Source: Vreelandella venusta
GTDB lineage: Bacteria; Pseudomonadota; Gammaproteobacteria; Pseudomonadales; Halomonadaceae
NCBI RefSeq assembly: GCF_007989605.1
Contig: NZ_BJUL01000020.1
Location: 1 to 59,411 of the forward strand
Length of the DNA stretch: 59,411 bases
Reading direction: 5' to 3'
Positions 43,653-52,493 of the stretch are shown here, piece by piece; the stretch's first letter is position 1; each line of letters opens with the position of its first letter. Below the pieces are notes generated by a model, which saw nothing but the letters and a program-made list of their open reading frames with translations, was not told the DNA's origin and ran no database searches. Position numbers and translations under genes: made by a program.

Positions 43653-45446
43653 ATGCCCCTTCGCGCGACACTACTGGGTCACCCCCTATCGTTACTGGGT
43701 TTACCCTTACTGCCCTTGGCCGCAACGCTACTACTGGGCGGCTGCCAGCTTTCCCCGTCTTCCTTTGAGAGTGGGGTTCAAAGCGATGCCTACGATCCCA
43801 TGCATTCAGCACCGCCGATTACTCGCGGCTTGGACGCAGAAGGTCTTCGTTCGTTGCTGGCAGCAGAACTTGCTGGCCAACGGGGCGATTATCGCTACGC
43901 CAGCCAAGGCTATCTAGAAGCGTCACGGCGCTATCGCAACCCCGCGTTAGCCGAGCGTGCTACCTTCGCAGCGCGCTTTGGCAATGATGTCGCCTTAATG
44001 GAAGCCTCCGCGATACGCTGGCGTGAATTAGCACCTCAAGCAGAAATGCCGAATAGGTTGCTGGCAACTCTCTCATTACAACGCGGAGACTGGCTGGACA
44101 GCCTAGAGCAGCGTCTGGCGATCGCTGAAGCAGGAGGCAATGGCGAAATAGCGGCTTTTTCTGAGGCGGCGGTGGCCGAAGAAGCGCCACTGAACCTATT
44201 AATCGAGCCGTTGCGCGATTATCTTGCCCAGCCTGGCGCCCAGCAAAATGAATTCCACAGCGATGTTTTACTTGGCGCCGCACTGATTGAGTCCGCACTG
44301 GGGCAAACGCGTCAAGCACAACAGTACCTGGACCAAGTAACGCAGCTGTCGCCTGAGTCTGCCGCCTTGTGGCTTGCTAAGGCGCGTCTAGCTTTAGAGA
44401 CTGGCGATCATCGTGGTGCTCAGCGCGCTGCGCAAAGGGGGCTGGATTTAGCACCCGACGATGTCCGTTTCATATTAATGTTAGCCCAAGCTGAAATTCG
44501 CCTGAATAACATTACCGCTGCGGAAGCACACACCACTTCTTTGCTAGAAACCCATGGTGGTAACGAAGAATTACGCATTGCTCTCGCTCAACTCTATTTG
44601 GAAGAAGGCCATAGCGAGCCAGCGTATCGATTACTGCAACCTTTTATTGGCCAGGAACGCGTACCTAACACGGCCTACTTCTTGTTGGGGGCCATCGCCC
44701 AATCCCAAGGAGAAGTCGACAACGCACTGCTTTATTATCGGCAAATACAAGACGGCAACGAGTTTCTTCCGGCCCGAGCCGCCGCTGCACGAATGCTGAT
44801 TGAAAATGATCGCCTGTTAGATGCTCGCGCTATGCTGCGTATTGAGCGAATGCGCCATGACGACTACTTCGGCGAGCTGGTAATGCTAGAAATACAGCTA
44901 CTGGATGAGTTTAATCTACAAGAAGAGGCCATGGCACTACTTGATAGAGAGCTGACGCGTACGCCAGATGACACCAGCCTGCTTTATTTAAGGGCAATGC
45001 GCGCGTGGGAAATGGGCGATCTTGAAGCGATGGAGCGTGACCTGCGCCAAATACTGAGTACCGAACCTGACAATGCAGATGCATTAAACGCATTAGGCTA
45101 CACACTTGCCGACCTGAACATCCAAGGTCGCCTTGAAGAAGCTCGCGATTTGATTGAGCGCGCCTATGAAGCAGATCCCAACAACCCGGCCATACTCGAC
45201 AGCATGGGTTGGGTCTATTTTCGGCTTGGCCAGCCTGACAATGCACTGGCATGGCTAGAGAGCGCCTACGCACAAGTGCCTGATCAAGAAATTGCCGCTC
45301 ATTTAGCCGAAGTTCTGCACGCCCTAGGGCGCAGCGAAGAAGCACGCCAACTTATTGAGCGCACTCTTCAGCGGGTAAATTATCACCCGCAAATTGATGA
45401 CCTACTTGAGCGCCACCCTGAACTAACACCGCTTAGCACGCCCTAA
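43653..45446 (+). CDS. TPR-repeat outer membrane lipoprotein
   Basis: 597-residue lipoprotein with lipobox LLLGGC (C about 31) and many tetratricopeptide-like repeats, clearest in the C-terminal third (for example ALNALGYTLADLN and DSMGWVYFRLGQPDNALAWLESAY). Such a gene often precedes lolB in gammaproteobacteria. No enzymatic function is visible; a scaffold role at the outer membrane is inferred. GAGAGACGC before the ATG at 43653 chooses it over a TTG at 43638. Confidence 0.85.
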   Translation: MPLRATLLGHPLSLLGLPLLPLAATLLLGGCQLSPSSFESGVQSDAYDPMHSAPPITRGLDAEGLRSLLAAELAGQRGDYRYASQGYLEASRRYRNPALAERATFAARFGNDVALMEASAIRWRELAPQAEMPNRLLATLSLQRGDWLDSLEQRLAIAEAGGNGEIAAFSEAAVAEEAPLNLLIEPLRDYLAQPGAQQNEFHSDVLLGAALIESALGQTRQAQQYLDQVTQLSPESAALWLAKARLALETGDHRGAQRAAQRGLDLAPDDVRFILMLAQAEIRLNNITAAEAHTTSLLETHGGNEELRIALAQLYLEEGHSEPAYRLLQPFIGQERVPNTAYFLLGAIAQSQGEVDNALLYYRQIQDGNEFLPARAAAARMLIENDRLLDARAMLRIERMRHDDYFGELVMLEIQLLDEFNLQEEAMALLDRELTRTPDDTSLLYLRAMRAWEMGDLEAMERDLRQILSTEPDNADALNALGYTLADLNIQGRLEEARDLIERAYEADPNNPAILDSMGWVYFRLGQPDNALAWLESAYAQVPDQEIAAHLAEVLHALGRSEEARQLIERTLQRVNYHPQIDDLLERHPELTPLSTP

Positions 45447-45452
45447 TACGGT

Positions 45453-45484
45453 ATGCCTTTATAAAAGCATGCCCTTATAAAAGA
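45453..45484. repeat. Two-copy 16-bp tandem repeat after the TPR gene
   Basis: ATGCCTTTATAAAAGC followed directly by ATGCCCTTATAAAAGA, 14 of 16 identical, beginning six bases after the TPR stop and ending 32 bases before lolB. Confidence 0.75.
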
Positions 45485-45516
45485 CAGTTTACGCAATACT
45501 GACATGGAGCCAGTTT

Positions 45517-46170
45517 ATGTTGACCCATTCCCTGCCCGCGAGCCGTTTATCAATATGCAGTCGTTCAACTCGTTTGTTACTGGCCGGTATTGCCCTATTA
45601 ACGCTGGCTGGGTGTGCCACCCAAACGCCTGTAGATGATGGCGGACGCCAAGCTGGGCAATGGGAACGCCAGCAAGCCGACGTTGAAGCCTTCGATACCT
45701 GGACACTCGTGGGCAAAGCAGGACTTCGCACCCCCCAAGAAAATACCAGCGCCAACCTAGACTGGAATCAACACCCCCACTATTTCCGAATGCTGATCAG
45801 TGGTCCCTTTGGCGGCGGCCGCAGCGTGCTAGAAGGCCGCGAAGGGCGTTTTTCACTCACCACTAGCGATGGCCGCTTTGAAGCCGAGACGCCGGAAGCA
45901 TTAATGGAAGAGCAGCTTGGCTGGTCATTACCGGTTCGCGCCATGCCGGACTGGGTGCGAGGCCTGCCGGGCGAGCACGCCAGCTATCAGCTGGAAACGG
46001 ACGAACTAGGCTTCCCTAACCATTTACAGCAAGATGGCTGGGAAATCGACTACCGTGATTGGGAGCAAGTAGAGGGCATGTGGCTACCGCGTCGACTAGT
46101 AATGAACTACGGCGACCTGCGCATCACCCTGGTGGTCAATCAGTGGCAATCGACTAACTCGGACGCCTAG
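45517..46170 (+). CDS. lolB: Outer membrane lipoprotein insertase LolB
   Basis: Receives lipoproteins from LolA and inserts them into the outer membrane; 217 residues. The lipobox LTLAGC gives a lipidated C33, and the mature domain has WTLVGKAGLRT, SANLDWNQ and LRITLVVNQW. GGAG precedes the ATG at a normal distance. It sits upstream of ispE, as usual. Confidence 0.92.
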   Translation: MLTHSLPASRLSICSRSTRLLLAGIALLTLAGCATQTPVDDGGRQAGQWERQQADVEAFDTWTLVGKAGLRTPQENTSANLDWNQHPHYFRMLISGPFGGGRSVLEGREGRFSLTTSDGRFEAETPEALMEEQLGWSLPVRAMPDWVRGLPGEHASYQLETDELGFPNHLQQDGWEIDYRDWEQVEGMWLPRRLVMNYGDLRITLVVNQWQSTNSDA

Positions 46171-46187
46171 ACCAGTAGAGAGATCAC

Positions 46188-47048
46188 ATGCCTGCAACAC
46201 CCTCGGCGTTGACACTGCCAGCTCCCGCTAAGCTAAACCGCATGTTGCATATCGTAGGCCGTCGTCAAGACGGCTATCACGAGCTGCAAACGCTTTTTCA
46301 GTTTATCGATTTGTGTGATTACCTTACTTTCACACCACGCACTGACAGCGCTATTACTCTGTCCAATCCCCTTAGTGGCGTTGCCCATAACGACAATTTA
46401 ATTGTCCGTGCAGCCCACTTATTGCAACAGGCAAGCGGTATTCAGCAAGGCGTCTCAGTCGCCATCGAAAAGAACCTGCCAATGGGAGGTGGCCTTGGCG
46501 GTGGCAGCTCTAATGCAGCGACTGCCCTGATCGGGCTAAACCACCTGTGGCAACTAGGACTAAGTAGCGAAGCGCTAGCAAAACTGGGGCTGACGCTAGG
46601 TGCGGATGTCCCGGTATTTGTTCACGGTCACAGCGCTTGGGCGGAAGGCGTTGGCGAAAAGCTGACTTCAGTCACGCTGGATACCCCCTGGTTCGTGGTC
46701 ATTCATCCTGGTGTTAGCGTCTCAACACCAGCAATCTTTCAAGACCCGGAATTGACACGCGACAGCCTCCCCATTACTATGGCGCGCGCACTGCAGGGGG
46801 GAGCGCCGGAGTGGCGTAACGACTGCGAAGCTATCGTCAAAAAACGCTATCCGCCAATTGCGGAAGCATTGGACTGGCTCACGCAGCATGCACCTAGTCG
46901 GTTGACCGGTACCGGCGCCTGCTTGTTTGCGGCTTTCGATTCACAGCAAGCCGCGCAAGCCGTCGCACATATGGCAGGTCAATACTGGCATTCATGGGTA
47001 GCGCGCGGACTCAACACCTCTCCCCTACAAGATGCTCTGGGCCGCTGA
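46188..47048 (+). CDS. ispE: 4-diphosphocytidyl-2-C-methyl-D-erythritol kinase
   Basis: GHMP kinase of the MEP isoprenoid pathway, 286 residues. PAPAKLNRML near the N-terminus holds the substrate lysine K15, and PMGGGLGGGSSNAATAL is the ATP-binding loop. A C-terminal TGTGACLFA motif III is present. It lies between lolB and tRNA-Gln. Confidence 0.96.
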   Translation: MPATPSALTLPAPAKLNRMLHIVGRRQDGYHELQTLFQFIDLCDYLTFTPRTDSAITLSNPLSGVAHNDNLIVRAAHLLQQASGIQQGVSVAIEKNLPMGGGLGGGSSNAATALIGLNHLWQLGLSSEALAKLGLTLGADVPVFVHGHSAWAEGVGEKLTSVTLDTPWFVVIHPGVSVSTPAIFQDPELTRDSLPITMARALQGGAPEWRNDCEAIVKKRYPPIAEALDWLTQHAPSRLTGTGACLFAAFDSQQAAQAVAHMAGQYWHSWVARGLNTSPLQDALGR

Positions 47049-47079
47049 AAGCGCCCGGTCATCGCATTAGGTTTATTGC

Positions 47080-47154
47080 TGGGGTATCGCCAAGTGGTAA
47101 GGCACCGGTTTTTGGTATCGGCATTCCCAGGTTCGAATCCTGGTACCCCAGCCA
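47080..47154 (+). tRNA. tRNA-Gln (anticodon TTG)
   Basis: 75 bases including an encoded CCA. Acceptor TGGGGTA pairs with TACCCCA, with G73; anticodon stem CCGGT/ATCGG around loop TTTTGGT gives anticodon TTG; T-arm CCAGG TTCGAAT CCTGG. No separate promoter is obvious, so it may be cut from the lolB-ispE-prs transcript. A 9-bp inverted repeat brackets it. Confidence 0.96.
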
Positions 47155-47213
47155 AACCTAATTATGATCTGCGTTTTCTCCCCTGATCCCCAACACTGCA
47201 AAGGTGGCTGCGC

Positions 47214-48155
47214 GTGTCAAAATTGATGGTTTTCACCGGGAATGCCAATCCCGAACTCGCTCAAAAGATTGCCGAGAGCTTAGACAGCCGTATGGGTAAT
47301 GCTACGGTCGGTCAATTTAGCGACGGCGAAATCGCGGTCGAGATCAATGAGAACGTGCGTGGTAAGGATGTGTTTATCCTGCAATCCACCTGTGCCCCCA
47401 CGAACGACAACCTAATGGAACTGATTCTGATGGTGGACGCCCTGCGTCGCGCCTCAGCTACCCGTATTACGGCAGTCGTTCCCTATTTTGGCTATGCGCG
47501 CCAGGATCGTCGCGTCCGCTCAGCCCGCGTTCCTATCTCCGCAAAAGTTGTGGCTGATATGATGGTGAAAGCTGGCGTTGATCGCGTCATGACGATGGAT
47601 CTGCACGCTGACCAAATTCAAGGTTTCTTCGACGTACCGGTTGACAACGTTTACGGCTCGCCCATTTTGCTGGACGACATCGAGCGCCAGAACTACGACG
47701 ACCTCGTTGTGGTTTCTCCCGATGTCGGCGGCGTTGTGCGCGCTCGCGCTATCGCCAAACAGCTTAACGCTGATCTTGCCATTATTGATAAGCGTCGCCC
47801 CCAGGCCAATCAGGCCCAGGTGATGCACATCATCGGTGAAATCGAAGGCCGCACCTGTGTGGTTGTCGATGACATGATCGATACTGCTGGCACGCTCTGC
47901 AAAGCCGGCGAAGCGTTAAAAGATCACGGCGCAGCACGCGTTGTCGCCTATGCAACACACCCGATTTTGTCCGGCCCCGCGGTCGACAACATCACCAACT
48001 CGGTGCTGGACGAGGTTGTCGTGACCGACACCATTCCGCTTTCCGACACTGCCCGTCGCAGCGGAAAAATTCGCCAGCTGAGCGTTGCCGGACTCATCGC
48101 GGAAGCCATCCGTCGAGTCAGCAACGAAGAATCCGTTAGCGCGATGTTCCACTAA
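47214..48155 (+). CDS. prs: Ribose-phosphate pyrophosphokinase
   Basis: Makes PRPP for nucleotide, histidine and tryptophan synthesis; 313 residues. Landmarks: [26 protein letters not shown], the metal site [13 protein letters not shown] and the PRPP loop [12 protein letters not shown]. The start is GTG at 47214 with AAGGTGG nine bases upstream. Confidence 0.97.
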   Translation: MSKLMVFTGNANPELAQKIAESLDSRMGNATVGQFSDGEIAVEINENVRGKDVFILQSTCAPTNDNLMELILMVDALRRASATRITAVVPYFGYARQDRRVRSARVPISAKVVADMMVKAGVDRVMTMDLHADQIQGFFDVPVDNVYGSPILLDDIERQNYDDLVVVSPDVGGVVRARAIAKQLNADLAIIDKRRPQANQAQVMHIIGEIEGRTCVVVDDMIDTAGTLCKAGEALKDHGAARVVAYATHPILSGPAVDNITNSVLDEVVVTDTIPLSDTARRSGKIRQLSVAGLIAEAIRRVSNEESVSAMFH

Positions 48156-48251
48156 TCGCCTGACGTAGTAGCCCCCTATTGGGGCCCTGGAAGCGTCGTC
48201 GTCTGGTCGCGGTCGGCGGCGTTTCCTTACTTAAACCAAGAGGCAAATTCC

Positions 48252-48887
48252 ATGTCTGATTTTATCCTGAAAGCCAGCGTTCGTAACGACCTGGGGAAAG
48301 GTGCGAGCCGCCGCCTGCGTCGTGCGAACCAACAAGTTCCGGCCGTTATTTACGGCGGTGAGAAAGGCGCACAGTCTATCTCTGTAGAAAAAACTGCTTT
48401 CTACAAAGCGATTGAAGACGAGTCCTTCTTCTCCTCAGTGATCAAGCTGGTCATCGACGGTGCCGAAGAGCAAGTGGTTGTTCGTGACCTACAGCGCCAC
48501 CCGTTCAAGCCGCTGCTCACCCACGCTGACTTCCTGCGTGTTGATGCTACTCACGAAATCACCATCAACGTGCCGCTTCACGTCGTTGGTGAAGAGAAGT
48601 GTGTTGGCATCAAAGATCAGGGCGGCGAACTGCACGTTCTGGCCAATGAAGTAGCCATCAGCTGCTTGCCGAAAGACCTTCCGGACTTCCTGGAAGTGGA
48701 CATCAGCGCCATTGAGCTAGGCACTACACTGCACCTGTCTGACCTAAACTTGCCTGCTGGCGTCACGTCGGTTGATCTGGCCCACGGCGAAGATCACGAC
48801 AACGCGGTTCTAAGCATCACCAAAGTAAAAGTACGTGGCGGTGATGACGAAGAGAGCAACGACGAAGAAGAGCCAAGCGCTGAGTAA
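48252..48887 (+). CDS. rplY: 50S ribosomal protein L25 (CTC form)
   Basis: 5S rRNA-binding protein with the long C-terminal TL5/CTC domain; 211 residues. N-terminal [17 protein letters not shown] and PAVIYGG identify L25; the tail is strongly acidic ([14 protein letters not shown]). It follows prs and precedes pth, the standard order. Confidence 0.96.
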   Translation: MSDFILKASVRNDLGKGASRRLRRANQQVPAVIYGGEKGAQSISVEKTAFYKAIEDESFFSSVIKLVIDGAEEQVVVRDLQRHPFKPLLTHADFLRVDATHEITINVPLHVVGEEKCVGIKDQGGELHVLANEVAISCLPKDLPDFLEVDISAIELGTTLHLSDLNLPAGVTSVDLAHGEDHDNAVLSITKVKVRGGDDEESNDEEEPSAE

Positions 48888-48965
48888 AACGCTAGCTCTC
48901 GGCGCTGCCAGCTAATGCTTTTCAGTGCCACCTGGGCCATGCCTGCATAGCCCAGGAATGATAAA

Positions 48966-48995
48966 ATCAAGCGCTCCGGCGCTTGATTTTTTTTT
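48966..48995 (+). terminator. Rho-independent terminator of prs-rplY
   Basis: ATCAAGCGC-TCCG-GCGCTTGAT, 9-bp stem extendable by three A-T pairs, followed by nine T residues, 79 bases after rplY. Confidence 0.9.
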
Positions 48996-49050
48996 GCGGC
49001 CTGACATGACGTCGAAAATTTCGTCTAGAAATTTTTTATGAGGTGGGACA

Positions 49051-49632
49051 ATGAGCCAGGTAACGGCCATTATTGGCCTGGGTAACCCCGGTGCAGAATA
49101 CGATGCAACTCGCCATAATGCGGGCTTTTGGCTCGTAGATGCCATTGCACGCAGTGCGCACACAGAGCTTCGCCCGGAAAAGAAATTTTTGGGCCTGTAC
49201 GCAAAAGCACGTGTTGGCGACCATGAACTGCACCTTCTCAACCCCACTACTTTTATGAATCGAAGCGGCGCTGCCGTCGCGGCGCTTGCACAGTTTTTCA
49301 AACTAACGCCTGACAACTTACTGGTTGCTCATGATGAGCTAGATCTTCCGCCAGGACAGGCTCGCTATAAGACCGGCGGTGGCCATGGCGGCCATAACGG
49401 CCTGCGTGACATTATTAGCGCCTTAGGCAACCAGAAGCAGTTTCATCGGGTAAGAATTGGCATTGGCCACCCAGGAGAGGCGCGTCAGGTCGTTAACTAT
49501 GTGCTAGGCCGGCCCGGCAAAGCCGAACGGGAAGCTATTGAAAGCGCTTTGGATGAGTGCCTGGCGACGCTACCACTTGCACTCTCTGGCGACTGGGCTA
49601 AAGCCATGAACCGCCTTCATAGCGTAAAATAG
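49051..49632 (+). CDS. pth: Peptidyl-tRNA hydrolase
   Basis: Recycles peptidyl-tRNAs; 193 residues. The catalytic histidine is H22 in TRHNAGFW, with GLGNPG (9-14), PTTFMNRSG and HDELDLPPG all as expected. GAGGTGGG lies before the ATG. Confidence 0.96.
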   Translation: MSQVTAIIGLGNPGAEYDATRHNAGFWLVDAIARSAHTELRPEKKFLGLYAKARVGDHELHLLNPTTFMNRSGAAVAALAQFFKLTPDNLLVAHDELDLPPGQARYKTGGGHGGHNGLRDIISALGNQKQFHRVRIGIGHPGEARQVVNYVLGRPGKAEREAIESALDECLATLPLALSGDWAKAMNRLHSVK

Positions 49633-49662
49633 CAGCCTACTTTATAAGCACCTTTAAAATCA

Positions 49663-49685
49663 GGCGTTCTAGCACGCCCTTTTTT
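49663..49685 (+). terminator. Possible terminator after pth
   Basis: GGCGT-TCTAGC-ACGCC, a short 5-bp stem followed by C and six T residues, 30 bases after the pth stop. Confidence 0.5.
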
Positions 49686-49740
49686 CAATATTGGCAGACG
49701 CTTCCCTTGTTGCGCTGCCCTAGCGGCCAGGAAGTAATTT

Positions 49741-50832
49741 ATGGGCTTTAACTGCGGTATCGTCGGCCTACCCAATGTAGGCAAATCCACACTTTTTAAC
49801 GCGCTGACTAAATCAGGTATTGATGCAGAGAACTTCCCGTTCTGCACCATTGAACCGAACGTAGGCATCGTACCAATGCCTGACCCGCGACTTGATAAAC
49901 TAGCGGAAATCGTCAAGCCACAAAAAGTGCTGCCGACAACAATGGAATTTGTCGATATTGCCGGCTTAGTCGCTGGAGCGTCTAAAGGCGAAGGCTTGGG
50001 CAACAAATTCCTGGCCAATATTCGCGAAACCCAGGCGATCGCTCATGTTGTACGCTGCTTTGATAACGACAACGTGATCCACGTTGCCAATCAAGTGGAC
50101 CCGCGGGCAGATATTGAAACCATTAACCTGGAGCTGGCGCTTGCCGACTTAGATACCGTCGAAAAAGCCAGCCAACGCCTTGTGCGTGCAGTGAAAGGTG
50201 GTGATAAAGATGCCACTGCCACCAAGGCCATTCTTGACCGCATTCAGCCACACCTCGCTGAAGGCATGCCGCTGCGTAGTTTTGGTCTTGATGAAGATGA
50301 GAAGCGCCAAATTAAGAGCTTCGGCTTCTTAACGCTCAAGCCCACCATGTACATTGCCAACGTTAACGAGGATGGCTTCGAGAACAATCCCTACCTGGAC
50401 ATCGTCAATGAGATTGCGGCAGAAGAAGGCGCCGCAGTGGTGCCGGTATGTAACCAGCTAGAAGCTGAGATTGCCGAGCTGGATGACGAAGAGCGCAGCA
50501 TGTTCCTATCAGAAATGGGTATGGAAGAGCCAGGGCTTGATCGCGTCATTCGCGCAGGCTATGCCCTGCTTGGCCTACAAACATACTTCACCGCTGGCGT
50601 TAAAGAAGTCCGCGCCTGGACAGTAAAAGAAGGCGCCAGCGCCCCAGAAGCCGCTGGCGTGATTCACACCGATTTCCAGAAAGGCTTTATCCGCGCGGAA
50701 GTAATTGCTTACGAAGACTTTGTCGCACTCAATGGCGAGCAAGGGGCTAAAGATGCTGGCAAATGGCGCTTAGAAGGTAAGGATTACATCGTTAAAGATG
50801 GCGATGTTATTCATTTCCGTTTTAACGTCTGA
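49741..50832 (+). CDS. ychF: Redox-regulated ATPase YchF
   Basis: Obg-family ATPase, 363 residues. P-loop [14 protein letters not shown], switch region [16 protein letters not shown], a nucleotide-specificity segment typical of YchF, and the C-terminal TGS domain. Standard position after pth. The protein is inhibited or regulated under oxidative stress in E. coli; that is known of the family only. Confidence 0.96.
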   Translation: MGFNCGIVGLPNVGKSTLFNALTKSGIDAENFPFCTIEPNVGIVPMPDPRLDKLAEIVKPQKVLPTTMEFVDIAGLVAGASKGEGLGNKFLANIRETQAIAHVVRCFDNDNVIHVANQVDPRADIETINLELALADLDTVEKASQRLVRAVKGGDKDATATKAILDRIQPHLAEGMPLRSFGLDEDEKRQIKSFGFLTLKPTMYIANVNEDGFENNPYLDIVNEIAAEEGAAVVPVCNQLEAEIAELDDEERSMFLSEMGMEEPGLDRVIRAGYALLGLQTYFTAGVKEVRAWTVKEGASAPEAAGVIHTDFQKGFIRAEVIAYEDFVALNGEQGAKDAGKWRLEGKDYIVKDGDVIHFRFNV

Positions 50833-50866
50833 ACTGCCGCTGCTTGATAAACAAAAAAAGAAACAC

Positions 50867-50895
50867 TTGACGAACGGTGGGCCACTGAGTAATAT
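50867..50895 (+). promoter_or_regulatory. Promoter of tRNA-Met
   Basis: TTGACG (50867-50872), 17-base spacer, TAATAT (50890-50895). Transcription would start about 8 bases before the tRNA. It is the clearest sigma-70 type promoter I found in the window. Confidence 0.8.
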
Positions 50896-50910
50896 TCGCC
50901 CCCGTTGAAT

Positions 50911-50987
50911 GGCTACGTAGCTCAGCTGGTTAGAGCACATCACTCATAATGATGGGGTCCCCTGTTCAAATCAGGGCGTAGCCACCA
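50911..50987 (+). tRNA. tRNA-Met, elongator (anticodon CAT)
   Basis: 77 bases with encoded CCA. Acceptor GGCTACG/CGTAGCC, D-arm GCTC..GAGC, anticodon stem CATCA/TGATG around CTCATAA (CAT), T-arm CCCTG TTCAAAT CAGGG. The sequence follows E. coli elongator tRNA-Met in the acceptor, D- and anticodon arms, so elongator Met is preferred over the CAT-bearing tRNA-Ile2. Confidence 0.95.
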
Positions 50988-50997
50988 CGCGAATATT

Positions 50998-51030
50998 AAA
51001 AGCCCGCTGACTCAGTCAGCGGGCTTTTTT
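50998..51030. terminator. Bidirectional terminator after tRNA-Met
   Basis: AAAAGCCCGCTGA-CTCAG-TCAGCGGGCTTTTTT: a 13-bp stem with A and T runs at the two ends. It serves tRNA-Met on the plus strand and the M18 aminopeptidase gene on the minus strand. Confidence 0.9.
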
Positions 51031-51051
51031 CGTTATTGGCCAGCAATATAC

Positions 51052-52356
51052 TCAGCACAATTCAGGACGATTCAAAAACACCGTCAACGCTCGGGTCAAA
51101 TAATCAACATCTCGGGTGCCTGCTGTTTCACGTATTGAATGCATTGCCCACTGAGGAAGCCCTACATCAATCGTCGGCACCCCCACCTCAGTAGCAGTAA
51201 TCGGTCCAATAGTGCTGCCACACCCCATATCTGAGCGAGTAACAAACGCCTGCACGGGCACATCTGCCTCACGGCACACATCCCGAAACAGCGCCCCCGT
51301 TACACTGTTAGTTGCATAACGCTGATTGGCATTTACCTTAATAACCGGACCACCATTGATAGCAGGGCCATGACGTTCATCGTGCTTGTCTTGGAAATTT
51401 GGGTGTAAAGCATGAGCGTTATCGCATGAAATCATAAGCGATGACTGAATTAGCTGAATCAGCGACTCTTCAGTAGCCCCTCCCACTTGAGCATTTAAAC
51501 GCTTCAGCACATCACCTAAGAAAGGCCCCTGAGCACCGCAGGCACTGGCACTGCCCACCTCCTCATGATCATTAGCCACCAATAAGGCTCCCTGGCTAGC
51601 ATCACACGCGAGCATCGCCTCAAGCCCCACAAAACATGACAATAAGTTGTCTAACCGTGCACTGGCGACCAACTCCTGATGCAACCCTACCAACGATGGC
51701 GGCTGTACGTCATAAAAGCCCAGTTCAAAGTCAACAACTTCCACAGCACGCAAACCATGCTGCTCTTCCAACCAATCAGCCAGTAAGTCGCTAAGTTGCG
51801 CACCATCACTCTGCATGACAACAGGTGACATTTGCGTCTGCGGGTTGATAACACGCCCAGCGTTAACATCGCGGTCTAAATGAATCGCCAAACTAGGCAC
51901 CATGGCAATAGGCCGATCCACATTAAGCAGCACACTTTCTAGATGGCCATCAGCGTGACGCACATGAACACGCCCAGCCAATCCCAAGTCGCGATCAAAC
52001 CACGGGGCCAACAACACACCACCATAGACTTGCACCCCTAACTGCAACCATCCTGCGGCATACTGAGTGGCGTTGGGCTTTAAACGCAGCCCCGGGCTAT
52101 CAGTATGCGCACCGAGCATGCGCAGGCTGGTTAACCTCTTAGCAGGCAGTTGAAATGCAATCACTGATGAATCATTGCGCGTCACGTAATAGCGCTTGCC
52201 TGGCTTAAGCTGCCAGTTAGCCGTCTCTTCAAGGCGCACAAAGCCCGCCCGCTCCAAACGCTCCACCATACAGCGCGTGGCATGCCATGGCGTGGGCGAC
52301 TGGTGCAGAAAATCACATAGTCTCGCTACACGATCCGTATTGAAAGCTTCGGACAT
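51052..52356 (-). CDS. apeB: M18 family aminopeptidase
   Basis: Cytoplasmic di-zinc aminopeptidase (aspartyl/broad type), 434 residues. Metal ligands are visible in GAHTDSPGL, ANDHEEVGS and MGCGSTIGP, with a further histidine in the C-terminal MHSIRE. GAGG nine bases before the ATG at 52356 selects this start over the ATG at 52368, which lies upstream of the ribosome site. Confidence 0.92.
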   Translation of the reverse strand: MSEAFNTDRVARLCDFLHQSPTPWHATRCMVERLERAGFVRLEETANWQLKPGKRYYVTRNDSSVIAFQLPAKRLTSLRMLGAHTDSPGLRLKPNATQYAAGWLQLGVQVYGGVLLAPWFDRDLGLAGRVHVRHADGHLESVLLNVDRPIAMVPSLAIHLDRDVNAGRVINPQTQMSPVVMQSDGAQLSDLLADWLEEQHGLRAVEVVDFELGFYDVQPPSLVGLHQELVASARLDNLLSCFVGLEAMLACDASQGALLVANDHEEVGSASACGAQGPFLGDVLKRLNAQVGGATEESLIQLIQSSLMISCDNAHALHPNFQDKHDERHGPAINGGPVIKVNANQRYATNSVTGALFRDVCREADVPVQAFVTRSDMGCGSTIGPITATEVGVPTIDVGLPQWAMHSIRETAGTRDVDYLTRALTVFLNRPELC

Positions 52357-52493
52357 AGAAATCCTCATAACAGTAATGATTGAGTATCACAGGGTAAATG
52401 ACCTGCTACAATGCTCCCTCGGCCTACGCAACTCATAGGCTATCTGCGGGTCTAGAAAGAATAAGTGTACACAAATCCGGGAGAGCTTGACTG

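Noticed and set aside
48171..48185. Hairpin GCCCC-CTATT-GGGGC before rplY as an autoregulatory leader
   Set aside because: Short stem, no resemblance to the L25 binding site in 5S rRNA that I can show, and no T-run.
50911..50987. tRNA-Ile2 (CAT anticodon read as AUA)
   Set aside because: The acceptor, D- and anticodon arms follow elongator tRNA-Met closely; tRNA-Ile2 has a different acceptor.
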